Source of the DNA: Sediminispirochaeta bajacaliforniensis DSM 16054
Lineage (GTDB): Bacteria > Spirochaetota > Spirochaetia > DSM-16054 > Sediminispirochaetaceae
Assembly (NCBI RefSeq): GCF_000378205.1
Contig: NZ_KB899428.1
Location: 1-64,000 of the forward strand
Reading direction: 5' to 3'
Length of the DNA stretch: 64,000 nt
Shown: positions 1 to 7,839 of the stretch, piece after piece
How the letters are laid out: each line of letters begins with the position of its first letter
Numbering within the stretch: position 1 is the stretch's first letter
Notes under the pieces: generated by a model
What the model saw: only the letters and a program-made list of their open reading frames with translations
What the model was told of the DNA's origin: nothing
The model's database searches: none
Translations under genes and position numbers: made by a program

Positions 1-204
1 GGTTTTGTAGGAAAGGTGGAAATGGGTCCAGTAGTCGATGCTGAAGGTGCGGGTGGAGAAGGAGAGGTGGCAGGTTTTGCATTTGAACTTTTGGATGCGG
101 GGGGAGGTTTTGGTGGAGTAGGAGCCTGTTCTAAAGAACCAGTAGCCTTTTGGAGAGAAGTGGTTGAGGCAATGGGGATTGGGGCAGAAGGGGGGATGGA
201 ACAT
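1..204 (-). CDS. Zinc-ribbon transposase-like protein, N-terminal part (runs off the window)
   Basis: An open frame begins with ATG at 204-202 on the minus strand and stays open to base 1, giving 68 residues; the gene continues beyond the window. A purine-rich AAAGGAG lies about 7 bases upstream of the ATG. The peptide has CPNPHC near residues 7-12 and a C-x2-C pair at 42-45 followed by the string FSTRTF, the layout of N-terminal zinc ribbons in IS1/IS1595-like transposases. Nearly every codon ends in C and the coding strand is strongly pyrimidine-rich, unlike the neighbouring genes, which suggests transfer. No catalytic domain is in view, so transposase is an inference; a zinc-ribbon regulator is the alternative. 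Bases 205-301 hold no gene that I can see. Confidence 0.6.
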   Translation of the reverse strand, partial: MFHPPFCPNPHCLNHFSPKGYWFFRTGSYSTKTSPRIQKFKCKTCHLSFSTRTFSIDYWTHFHLSYKT

Positions 205-301
205 GGAAAAACTCCTTTTTCGTAGCGTTCTTACTATAAGTAACTACGAGAAAAGGAGATTTTATTCATTTTTCACCACGATTCCAGACAGTAGTAAAGA
301 A

Positions 302-1015
302 TTACTGCTTTGCTGCAGCAGACTCCAAGGCCTTGAAAAACCCCCTGAGATCGGAAGTCCCAAAAAGTTTCATGGCCAGAGTTGTTCCTGGAATAGGATC
401 GGGAAAGACCGTATTGACAAAATTTCTGATATAGGTTCTTGGCGTTCCGTCTGAGGTCGGTTCGAGGGGTTTCACATACCAGGAACCGTAGAGCTGGCTC
501 ATCTTTCCGTCGAGCGACTCCTTAAGCCGCCATGTTATCAGAAAAGAACCGTCGGGAAAAAAGAGAGGGTAGCGTTCAAGCCGGTAGGAAAAGCTGTCTC
601 CGATCCCCACAAAGGTGAATTCGGTTCTAACCTCCTGAATATGCGGTTTGTCAAAGGACCTCTCCGGAGTAAGGTCCTTAGAGTAGACCAGCCTTGGGTA
701 CATTGAGGCTTCTCCGTCGTGGTCGAGTAGACAGAGGATGATAGAGCGAGCAGAAAGCATAAAAAGGGCTTGGCTGTCGGTAATGGTGAAGAGGCCCTGA
801 ACATCTGGATGTTCCTTATCAACCACCTGTTCTATTACTTCTGCTTTAGACCCCAACTTGTACGGATCGGTTCCCTCAGGGATCGCGGCGCGAAAACGAT
901 ATGCTGTTTTGACTATGTCAGGAATGGGATCGGCTCCTGCTATAGGTAATAAAAGAAAAAAAGAAAGTTCCAGAACTATACACGATAACAGTATGCGGTA
1001 AAGACGCTGATGCAT
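302..1015 (-). CDS. Exported protein, possible START/SRPBCC-like lipid-binding fold
   Basis: 237 residues starting with a signal peptide: a basic N-terminus, a hydrophobic stretch at about residues 7-26 ending in GADP. No lipobox cysteine follows, so it is probably periplasmic. From about residue 85 onward the order of segments (a LLDHDGEA-type stretch, then alternating beta strands, then LYGSWYVKPL and TYIRNFV, and a C-terminal helix with FFKALESAA) resembles SRPBCC/START-like proteins, which bind lipids or other hydrophobic ligands. That is a pattern match by eye and not secure. It stands alone, divergent from murG across a 120-base gap. No catalytic residues can be assigned. If the fold is right, envelope lipid handling is plausible. 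Confidence 0.7.
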   Translation of the reverse strand: MHQRLYRILLSCIVLELSFFLLLPIAGADPIPDIVKTAYRFRAAIPEGTDPYKLGSKAEVIEQVVDKEHPDVQGLFTITDSQALFMLSARSIILCLLDHDGEASMYPRLVYSKDLTPERSFDKPHIQEVRTEFTFVGIGDSFSYRLERYPLFFPDGSFLITWRLKESLDGKMSQLYGSWYVKPLEPTSDGTPRTYIRNFVNTVFPDPIPGTTLAMKLFGTSDLRGFFKALESAAAKQ

Positions 1016-1136
1016 GGCAACATAATAAATAGCTGTATCTCATTTTGTCCAGTACAAATGAAACAGTATGTGCGAATAATAGTGAAAGCTTGAATTGAAT
1101 TAACGCAGTGCTTTCCCTTCCGCCATCCTCCGTGTT

Positions 1137-2258
1137 ATGGTACTTTTCATGAATGAAAAGAGACGCGTGATCGCCTTTACAGGGGGAGGTACCGGTGGGC
1201 ATGTTTTCCCTGCCTTTGCGGTGTGGGAGTCCTTGAAAGAGGCGGACCGTGAAGGCTGGCTGAACTATGTGTGGATTGGATCCCGAGATGGCATGGAAAA
1301 ACAGTTGGTCCATGCCAGGGGGATTGATTATGCAGAAATTCCTTCCGGCAAATTCAGACGTTATTTCAGCTTAAAGAACCTTACGGATATTTTCCGTATT
1401 GCTGCCGGTTTTATATGTTCACTCCGGATTCTAAAAAAGCGAAAGGTCTCTATGCTTTTTTCCAAGGGAGGCTTTGTCTCCGTACCTCCGGTGATTGCCG
1501 CCCATATTCTCGGTATCCCTGTTATCAGCCACGAATCCGATCTTGACCCCGGCCTTGCCACAAGAATGAACAGCCGCTTCTCTGATCTTCTATGCCTTGC
1601 GTACGAGAAGACGGCAAGAGCATTCTCCTCGAAACGGAATATTGTGGTTACCGGAAATCCTGTGCGCAAGGAAATTCTCGAGGGAAACAGGGAAACGGGA
1701 CGACGCTTGTATGATATTCCGGAAGGAAAGCCTCTTTTGTTGGTGCTCGGCGGAAGCCTCGGAGCCCTTCAGGTAAATGAGTTGGTAGCTGGAAGCCTCG
1801 ATGGTTTACTATACCGTTTTTTCGTTATTCATCAAATGGGTGAGCAGCTCTACCATGCGTCGAATAGGAAGGGCTATGTAACGGTACCTTTTCTCCGAGC
1901 CGAGCTTCCTCATCTCCTCGCTGCTGCCGACCTGGTCCTTTGTCGTTCAGGAGCGGGGACCCTATGGGAAAATGGTGTAACAGCAAGTCCTGCAATATTG
2001 GTTCCATTGGGAATGGGGGCAAGTCGAGGTGACCAGTTGCGCAACGCCGAATTCTTTTCGGAAGCGAAGGCTGCGCTTATACTAAAAGGGAAGGATGGAG
2101 GGGAGCCTGATCCTTCCGATCTGCTTGAGGCGGCTTTTTCTCTCATTGATGATACAGCGAAGCTAAGCTCCATGGCCGCTTCTGCTTCTGCTCTTTGCAA
2201 TAAGGATGCCGCAGAAACGATAGCCCGTTTGCTGCTTTCTCAACTCGAAAAGGCATGA
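1137..2258 (+). CDS. murG: UDP-N-acetylglucosamine--N-acetylmuramyl-pentapeptide transferase MurG
   Basis: MurG adds GlcNAc from UDP-GlcNAc to lipid I on the inner face of the cytoplasmic membrane, making lipid II for peptidoglycan. The 373 residues match the family length. The N-terminal glycine-rich loop GGGTGGH is at residues 16-22, the second glycine-rich motif (VLGGSLGA) near 200, and the C-terminal nucleotide-sugar motif CRSGAGTLWE near 270. The ATG at 1137 has no clear ribosome site; an in-frame ATG at 1149 is equally possible and would shorten the protein by four residues. It heads a tight run with cvpA, a delta-prime-like gene, a histidine kinase and a response regulator, the order I recall from the Borrelia hk2/rrp2 locus. 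Confidence 0.95.
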   Translation: MVLFMNEKRRVIAFTGGGTGGHVFPAFAVWESLKEADREGWLNYVWIGSRDGMEKQLVHARGIDYAEIPSGKFRRYFSLKNLTDIFRIAAGFICSLRILKKRKVSMLFSKGGFVSVPPVIAAHILGIPVISHESDLDPGLATRMNSRFSDLLCLAYEKTARAFSSKRNIVVTGNPVRKEILEGNRETGRRLYDIPEGKPLLLVLGGSLGALQVNELVAGSLDGLLYRFFVIHQMGEQLYHASNRKGYVTVPFLRAELPHLLAAADLVLCRSGAGTLWENGVTASPAILVPLGMGASRGDQLRNAEFFSEAKAALILKGKDGGEPDPSDLLEAAFSLIDDTAKLSSMAASASALCNKDAAETIARLLLSQLEKA

Positions 2259-2270
2259 TGGGAGGCTTTC

Positions 2271-2765
2271 ATGGAATTTTCCGCCGTTGATGTCGTGGCT
2301 TTGATTATTGTCCTTGTCCTTGGTGTTCGCTGTGCCTTTCGAGGTTTTGTTGCGGAACTGATGGCCTTTGCGGCAATCCTTCTCGGCTTGGTTGCCGCAG
2401 TAGTGTTTGGTGGCCTCGTCGTTCCCTTTGCCCAGCGGTATATAGGGGATGGATTTTGGACGCCGATAGCCTCGTTCTTGGCTGTATTTCTTGTAACCTA
2501 TATTGTCGTAAAGCTTTTTGAAGGGGCCTTGTACCGCCTCATCGACAGGGTCAATCTTGAAAAAATGGACCAGGCCCTCGGCTTTTTTCTCGGCCTTGTG
2601 GAAGGTGTTCTGCTTCTTGCTGTCCTTCTGTTTCTCATTCGGATTCAGCCGGTTTTCGACCCGGAACCTTTATTATCCCGAAGTTTTTTGGTCCCCTTTC
2701 TCGAAAAGCTGATCCCTTTGGGAAAAGGATTTATCGAATCGGCGTTAGGGGAAAGTAGTGTTTGA
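2271..2765 (+). CDS. cvpA: CvpA family membrane protein
   Basis: 164 residues, almost entirely hydrophobic, with about four transmembrane helices (near residues 6-26, 30-52, 64-84 and 105-125). The opening pattern (an aspartate followed by a hydrophobic helix, then GxRCAFRGFVAE) is characteristic of the CvpA/colicin V production family, where a small aromatic-basic turn links helices one and two. The molecular role of CvpA is poorly understood; in other bacteria it is tied to envelope stress and purine-gene operons. It follows murG by 12 bases and overlaps the next gene by 8 bases, so all are probably co-transcribed and translationally coupled. Confidence 0.85.
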   Translation: MEFSAVDVVALIIVLVLGVRCAFRGFVAELMAFAAILLGLVAAVVFGGLVVPFAQRYIGDGFWTPIASFLAVFLVTYIVVKLFEGALYRLIDRVNLEKMDQALGFFLGLVEGVLLLAVLLFLIRIQPVFDPEPLLSRSFLVPFLEKLIPLGKGFIESALGESSV

Positions 2766-3975
2766 AAATATCTTAAGACAAAAACGGGTTATTTCATTTT
2801 TGAAAGAAGATATCGCTTCGGGGCGGCTTCCGTCGTCATTGCTTTTTTACGGAGAGCCTTACTCGGGCAAGCTCTCTACAGCGTTGGAGCTTGCCAGGGT
2901 TATTTCTTGTTCGGCAGAGGGAAACTGGAATTGCTCCTGCCGCTCTTGCCGCGAATACAGGTCTTTGACCAGCCAGTATCTTCTCATGACCGGCGGTCGC
3001 TATTTTTACGAAGAGATCTCCGCCAGTGGTGATACCATGTATCGCAATCCCTCTCCCGCCACCGCCTACCTCTACATTAGATCTGTCCGCAAACTTCTTC
3101 GGCGTTTTGACGCTCAGCTGTGGGAGGGAAACGAGGCAAAACTGAAGAGCGTCCGTGGCTCTGTCGAGGCCCTTGCCACCTCGATTGATGAACTTGAACC
3201 CGAAGAAAGCGAACACAAACGGAGCGATCTGGAAAAGATCGTGAAGTCAAACGCTTCCCATGTGGAAAAGATCTGCGGCTCATCGGTAAGTAAGAATATT
3301 CCGATCGACCAAATCCGCAATATCTCCTACTGGTGCAGGAGCCTCGGCGGCGATCATCCCAAGTTCGTATTACTTGAAGGTGTTGAGAATATGGTCGATT
3401 CTTCCCGCAACGCCCTGCTAAAACTTCTCGAAGAGCCGCCTGAGAATTGCTATCTTATCCTCCTCACTAGTCGAAAGGGGGGAATCATTCAGACGATCCT
3501 CTCCAGAGTGCGGCAGTATTCCTTTTCTCCCAGAGACCTGAACGCTTCCGAGGAGGTCCTTAGGCGTATTTTTCGCATCGAGGATACAAATCAGAGTCTA
3601 AGACATTTTTTCCTTTCCTGGAAAGGGGTGCGTACCGATCAGCTTGCCGATGCCGCGGAACGGGTCATTACCACCATCCTTGAGGGAGGGAGATATGAGA
3701 TAGAGGCCTTTGACGAGTTGATAAAGCAATATGCTTCGGCAGAACAGTTCGAGCCCTTTCTTGAGGAGCTTACCTCAAGGCTTTCCGCACTCTTGGCTCC
3801 GGCAGGGACGAGAAAGGGCTTTCCCCTTTCTCCCGAGTTGATAGCCGAATGGAATGGCTATATTCGTGAGGCCTATGTGCGCAGGAGTGTCTATAATCAA
3901 AGTGGTTCCCTGCTGCTTGAAAGCCTCTTATATCGCATGGCTGAAAGTATAGAGAAGGAGCGATGTGGTGCGTAA
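2758..3975 (+). CDS. holB: DNA polymerase III delta-prime-like AAA+ clamp-loader subunit
   Basis: 405 residues from a GTG start inside the end of cvpA. The first 60 residues look like the AAA+ module of gamma/delta-prime clamp-loader subunits, with a P-loop-like GEPYSGK at about 31-37 in which the usual Ser/Thr after Lys is Leu. A cysteine cluster (CSCRSC, about residues 60-65) fits the zinc module of this family. Later come LLEEPPENC, the sensor-like strand LILLTS, and LSRVRQ in place of the SRC arginine-finger motif. The missing P-loop hydroxyl and altered SRC fit delta-prime, which does not hydrolyse ATP in the loader. A charged insertion lies between about residues 120 and 165. It overlaps the kinase gene by 11 bases. 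Confidence 0.8.
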   Translation: MFENILRQKRVISFLKEDIASGRLPSSLLFYGEPYSGKLSTALELARVISCSAEGNWNCSCRSCREYRSLTSQYLLMTGGRYFYEEISASGDTMYRNPSPATAYLYIRSVRKLLRRFDAQLWEGNEAKLKSVRGSVEALATSIDELEPEESEHKRSDLEKIVKSNASHVEKICGSSVSKNIPIDQIRNISYWCRSLGGDHPKFVLLEGVENMVDSSRNALLKLLEEPPENCYLILLTSRKGGIIQTILSRVRQYSFSPRDLNASEEVLRRIFRIEDTNQSLRHFFLSWKGVRTDQLADAAERVITTILEGGRYEIEAFDELIKQYASAEQFEPFLEELTSRLSALLAPAGTRKGFPLSPELIAEWNGYIREAYVRRSVYNQSGSLLLESLLYRMAESIEKERCGA

Positions 3976-5131
3976 ATTTATTCAAAGAGCCCTTGCAAAG
4001 CTTCCTAAACTTGATCAGGAGCAAATTCGTCATCTCCTCATTGCCGTAGCAGGCGAAAATGAGAGGCTTGAGGTGGTCCTCGATTCGATGACCGATGGTG
4101 TTATCGTCACCGATGGCAATCATCGAATTATTCTGACCAACAAAAGCTCGGAGCGTTTGGTTCCCTTTGTAACAGCCGATCTTGATGAAAAGATATTGTG
4201 GGAAGTGATCGACGATCGTGAGGTTGCAACCTTTTTGAAGGAGAGTCTTCTCTCAGGCGAGCGGGTCGAGGATGTCGAATTCACCCTTGGTCACAGCGGA
4301 TCGGTACAGACCCTTTCGTTTAATCTCATGCCGATGGTAAAGGATGGGAGTATCGAGGGCTCTCTGCTTATTGTTGCGGATGTCACCGATCGTCGTCGAC
4401 GAGAAGCCCGTCTGCGTCGTGCCGAGAATCTGGCCAGTTTAACCACCCTTGCCGCAGGGGTTGCCCATGAGATAAAGAACCCTCTCGGTTCCATCGGCAT
4501 CCATATTCAGCTTATGCAGCGCTCCCTTGATCGAGACGGTTGTCTTGATCGGGAGCATGGCCTTGAGTACCTCGACATCATGGAGGAAGAAGTTGAACGT
4601 TTGAATGGAATTGTTGTGGACTTCCTTTTTGCCGTTCGGCCGATGAATACTGAGTTGAAACAGGCTGATGTCAATGCGGTGATCCACGACCTCCTTCAGT
4701 TTACCAATTATGAGCTCCAGGAAGGCGGAGTACAGGTGGTGGAGGAGTACGACGATGGTGTTCCGAAGGTTGAGCTTGATGAGAAGTATCTCAAACAGGC
4801 TCTTTTGAATATCATCAAGAACGCCCAGGCGGCCATGCCCGATGGCGGAAGTCTGACGGTAACCACCGGGTTTAAAGATGATCAGGTTACCATTGCAATC
4901 GCCGACACCGGTATCGGTATCGGCGAAGATATGGTCGGCAAAATTTTCGAACCCTACTTTACCACGAAAGAGTTCGGCTCCGGCCTTGGCCTTACGGTAG
5001 TATATAAGATTATCAAGGAGCATGGCGGGGATATTTCGCTCCGATCAAAGAAGGGTGAGGGAACGGTCTTTACCATAAGCCTTCCCGTTCCCCAAAAGGA
5101 GCGGAGACTTTTGGACTTCCAGGGAGAGTGA
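3965..5131 (+). CDS. Soluble PAS-containing sensor histidine kinase (NtrB/AtoS/Hk2-like)
   Basis: 388 residues with no transmembrane segment, so the sensor is probably cytoplasmic. A PAS domain spans about residues 33-145. The HisKA H-box follows, with the phospho-acceptor His at residue 168 in AGVAHEIKNPLG. The HATPase domain has an N-box (LLNIIKNAQAAM), G1 box (IADTGIGI), F box (FEPYFTTKEFG) and G2 box (SGLGLTVV), all intact. It starts with GTG at 3965, overlapping the previous gene, and ends 3 bases before a sigma-54-type response regulator, its evident partner. Architecture and neighbourhood match Borrelia Hk2. What the PAS domain senses cannot be read from the sequence. Confidence 0.93.
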   Translation: MVRKFIQRALAKLPKLDQEQIRHLLIAVAGENERLEVVLDSMTDGVIVTDGNHRIILTNKSSERLVPFVTADLDEKILWEVIDDREVATFLKESLLSGERVEDVEFTLGHSGSVQTLSFNLMPMVKDGSIEGSLLIVADVTDRRRREARLRRAENLASLTTLAAGVAHEIKNPLGSIGIHIQLMQRSLDRDGCLDREHGLEYLDIMEEEVERLNGIVVDFLFAVRPMNTELKQADVNAVIHDLLQFTNYELQEGGVQVVEEYDDGVPKVELDEKYLKQALLNIIKNAQAAMPDGGSLTVTTGFKDDQVTIAIADTGIGIGEDMVGKIFEPYFTTKEFGSGLGLTVVYKIIKEHGGDISLRSKKGEGTVFTISLPVPQKERRLLDFQGE

Positions 5132-5134
5132 TCT

Positions 5135-6496
5135 ATGCAGTTTCATATTTTGATCGTCGACGACGAAAAAAACATCCGTGAAGGTCTTGGCAAAAGCCTT
5201 GAAATGGACGGGCATAAGGTCTTTCTCGCTGCCACGGGAAAGGATGGCTGGCACATTGTCACCACCGAAGAGGTTGATCTGGTGATCACCGATCTGAAAA
5301 TGCCGGAGATGGGGGGATCCGATCTTTTGAAAAAGATTGTATCTTCCTATCCTACCGTACCCGTTGTGATTCTCACCGGGCATGGTACCATCGAGTCTGC
5401 CGTCTCTGCCATACAGGATGGGGCTTATGACTTCCTGACTAAGCCTGTTGACCTTGAACGGCTCAGTCATATTGTCAGGAGGGCCCTTAGCAACCGAGAA
5501 CTGGTTATTCAAAACAGGAACCTCCAAGATGAGCTCGACCGAATCAGCCGTCGAAGTAAATTCGACAAGATGATAGGAAAGAGCCCCCAGATGCGCAAGG
5601 TGATGGAGCTTATCGATCAGGTGGCTCAGACCAAAGCTTCCGTTCTCATCACCGGTGAGAGCGGTGTCGGGAAAGAACTGGTGGCCGACGCTATTCATTT
5701 CCTTTCGAACCGGAGAGAAAAGCCCTTTGTGAAGGTTCACTGTGCTGCCTTATCGGAAAACTTGCTGGAGAGCGAACTGTTCGGCCATGAAAAGGGCTCC
5801 TTTACCGGTGCCATTTCACGGAAAAAGGGGCGATTTGAATTGGCCCACGAAGGGACCATCTTTCTCGATGAGATCGGGGAGATAAGCCAGCAGGTCCAGA
5901 TCAAAATCCTTCGTGTACTTCAGGAAAAGCAGTTCGAACGGGTAGGGGGAGAGTCGACCCTCGAGGTCGATGTCAGGGTGGTAAGCGCCACAAACCGTGA
6001 TCTCAAGGCGGAGATCGAGGCTGGTACCTTTCGTGAAGATCTTTTTTATCGCCTCAATGTCGTCAATATCCATGTTCCCCCCTTAAGGGAACGAACCGAA
6101 GATATCCCCTTGCTTGCTTCGGCATTTCTGAAAGAATTCAGCGAAGAGAATGGCAAGCAGATCGAGGGAATCGATCCCAAAGCTCGACTTGCCCTTTACA
6201 ATTACCGGTGGCCGGGAAATATTCGCGAATTGAGGAATTGCATAGAAAGTTCCGTGGTCATGTGTAAAGGCCAGGTCATTACGACAGACGATCTCCCCCC
6301 TTCTGTTACCCAGGGAGCCGAAGACAGCCTTATCCGTATTCCTGTGGGTATTGCTATGGAGGAGGCGGAAAAAGAGATTATTCGCGCTACCTTGAACCAT
6401 GAAAAGGGAAACAAAACCCGCTGTGCGGAGGTCCTGGGTATAGGGCGAAAAACCCTGCATCGAAAGATCAAGGAGTATGGCCTGGAAGAAGATTAA
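5135..6496 (+). CDS. Sigma-54-dependent response regulator (NtrC/AtoC/Rrp2 type)
   Basis: 453 residues in three domains. The receiver (1-120) has the acidic pair at 9-10, phospho-acceptor Asp53 in ITDLKMPEMGG and the conserved TK...P near 102-104. The AAA+ domain has Walker A GESGVGK at 174-180, the sigma-54-contact loop GSFTGA at 221-226 (a Ser variant of GAFTGA) and Walker B FLDEIGE. The C-terminus carries a Fis-type helix-turn-helix (RCAEVLGIGRKTLHRKI). It should activate RpoN promoters when phosphorylated by the adjacent kinase. The perfect sigma-54 promoter at 11486-11502 upstream of a sigma factor is an obvious candidate target. Its stop codon overlaps that of the convergent J-domain gene. 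Confidence 0.95.
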   Translation: MQFHILIVDDEKNIREGLGKSLEMDGHKVFLAATGKDGWHIVTTEEVDLVITDLKMPEMGGSDLLKKIVSSYPTVPVVILTGHGTIESAVSAIQDGAYDFLTKPVDLERLSHIVRRALSNRELVIQNRNLQDELDRISRRSKFDKMIGKSPQMRKVMELIDQVAQTKASVLITGESGVGKELVADAIHFLSNRREKPFVKVHCAALSENLLESELFGHEKGSFTGAISRKKGRFELAHEGTIFLDEIGEISQQVQIKILRVLQEKQFERVGGESTLEVDVRVVSATNRDLKAEIEAGTFREDLFYRLNVVNIHVPPLRERTEDIPLLASAFLKEFSEENGKQIEGIDPKARLALYNYRWPGNIRELRNCIESSVVMCKGQVITTDDLPPSVTQGAEDSLIRIPVGIAMEEAEKEIIRATLNHEKGNKTRCAEVLGIGRKTLHRKIKEYGLEED

Positions 6497-6948
6497 ACGG
6501 CCTGGCCCCTGGCAATTTCCCATGCCCGTATTCTTCCGAAGGAATAATTTATGTTCTGGGTTATTGTGGTTGCCCGTTTCAGCATTTCGGGGTCTCCGGC
6601 ATGGTGATCGGGGTGGTGCCGTTTCAGCATTGATCTGTGGGCCGCCTTGACATGCGGAAACTCTGCGCCGAAGGGTACACCTAGTAATTTGTAATCATCC
6701 CGAAGCTCCTCGGGCGGAAGATCGAAACCGGAGTGCTTTTCTTCCCGCCCGGTATAACCACCGTTTCCTCGATCCGAACTTCTTTGTGACGAAGAGCCTC
6801 CGAGAAAAGACTCCAGTTCTTCCCATGCCTCTTGGTAATCCCTGTCTTCATACGGATCACTTTCGTGAATATAAAAATCGTAATCGCCGTCCGGGGTCCT
6901 AAACATCGAGCGAAGCAGGCGATGAAATCGATCAAGCAGCGGGTCCAT
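6493..6948 (-). CDS. Small protein with a C-terminal J domain (DnaJ-like)
   Basis: 151 residues from the ATG at 6948-6946, chosen because GGAGG sits about 6 bases upstream; a longer in-frame start at 7008 would lie deep inside the previous gene. The last 65 residues form a J domain: YKLLGVPFGAEFPHVKAAH, then the HPD motif in KRHHPDHHAGD, then helix IV. J domains stimulate the ATPase of a DnaK-type Hsp70. The first 85 residues are acidic, serine/glycine-rich and probably disordered, with no zinc fingers or substrate domain, so it is not DnaJ itself. It overlaps the upstream DapF-like gene by 17 bases, which suggests co-expression. Confidence 0.8.
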   Translation of the reverse strand: MDPLLDRFHRLLRSMFRTPDGDYDFYIHESDPYEDRDYQEAWEELESFLGGSSSQRSSDRGNGGYTGREEKHSGFDLPPEELRDDYKLLGVPFGAEFPHVKAAHRSMLKRHHPDHHAGDPEMLKRATTITQNINYSFGRIRAWEIARGQAV

Positions 6949-7813
6949 CTTTTTCCTCCGTGGAGTAGTTGCCGGTAAAAACATAATGAGGAACACCTCC
7001 GACGACAAGAGGGCCGGACCCTGTCCAGGTTACATACAGTTCTTCTGATTGATTTTGATTTACTTTTCGAGCGGTAACCTCCCGTCCCGAGGATCCACCT
7101 GAGGCACACAAAAGGGTGGCCGCCGCCGCCTCTATGACAGCATCGCCTGGACCCTGCGCCGGAAAAGGGCTGTAGGCGATCAGGCTTTGCTGCTCGGCAA
7201 CCGCGAATACGGCTGAACCGATATTCTGCTTTCGGACATGGCGACAGAAAGCCTCTGCACGCTCTGTCTCCGGTAGCCCGGGAACCATTGCCGTGGCCCG
7301 GGCAGGAAATTCGGAAAAGCTGCAACAGGTGTAGGCTATCGATTGATCCTGCAGAGGCTTCCAGAGGTGTACCTCTTGCCGATCATCCTCCTTAATTTCC
7401 TCTCCGGAGAGGGAAATCGGGATGCCCAGTTCTATCTGGAAAAGGGTGCTGTCTATACAGGTTATTTCAATATCTTTCGCCGGCCCCTCGATGACCAGGC
7501 GGTCTTTATTGAACAATCCAAAGTCGAAGGCAAATCGGGAAGCGCATAGAAGTGCCGATGCGTTCAGCTCCTCTCTCCTTTTTTCTTGTGCTCCCGAAAA
7601 GGGAGAAAGAAAGTGTATCCCGACGTTCTGCTCGCGTGAGGGGTAGAGCAGAATGATACCGTCGCCTCCGACCCCTCGTCTCCTGTCGCAGATGAGATCC
7701 ACGCTCTTCCTGTCGAATAGGTGTTCCGAAATATCGTTGGTAAGAGCATTGATAAGAAGAAAATCGCAGTCCGCAAGGACAAGCTTGTAAAAAGGAATAT
7801 CCATCCAGACCAT
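6932..7813 (-). CDS. Diaminopimelate epimerase-fold protein lacking both catalytic cysteines
   Basis: 293 residues from ATG at 7813 (a TTG at 7840 and an ATG at 7804 are alternatives; none has a good ribosome site). The signature CDRRRGVGGDGIILL near the N-terminus is diagnostic of the DapF family. DapF uses two cysteines, in a CGNG loop and a CGTG loop. Here the first loop reads ELNASALLC, putting Asn where the acid/base Cys should be, and the second reads GPGDAVIEAAAA, putting Glu at the other Cys and losing the GTG phosphate-like loop. It is therefore unlikely to be a standard DAP epimerase. Spirochaete peptidoglycan normally carries ornithine rather than DAP. A pseudo-enzyme or a different isomerase are possible. 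Confidence 0.78.
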   Translation of the reverse strand: MVWMDIPFYKLVLADCDFLLINALTNDISEHLFDRKSVDLICDRRRGVGGDGIILLYPSREQNVGIHFLSPFSGAQEKRREELNASALLCASRFAFDFGLFNKDRLVIEGPAKDIEITCIDSTLFQIELGIPISLSGEEIKEDDRQEVHLWKPLQDQSIAYTCCSFSEFPARATAMVPGLPETERAEAFCRHVRKQNIGSAVFAVAEQQSLIAYSPFPAQGPGDAVIEAAAATLLCASGGSSGREVTARKVNQNQSEELYVTWTGSGPLVVGGVPHYVFTGNYSTEEKDGPAA

Positions 7814-7839
7814 TGTACACAAATCAAGGCTTTCGTCCA

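Noticed and set aside
16-454. Plus-strand open frames in the first 450 bases
   Set aside because: They are the reverse of the zinc-ribbon gene and of the exported-protein gene; composition is that of a reversed coding strand.
1016-1136. Promoter hexamers in the murG divergent gap
   Set aside because: Only weak matches in both directions; nothing specific enough to report.
6493-7008. Longer J-domain protein starting at 7008
   Set aside because: The extra 20 residues overlap the DapF-like gene, and GGAGG is well placed only for the ATG at 6948.
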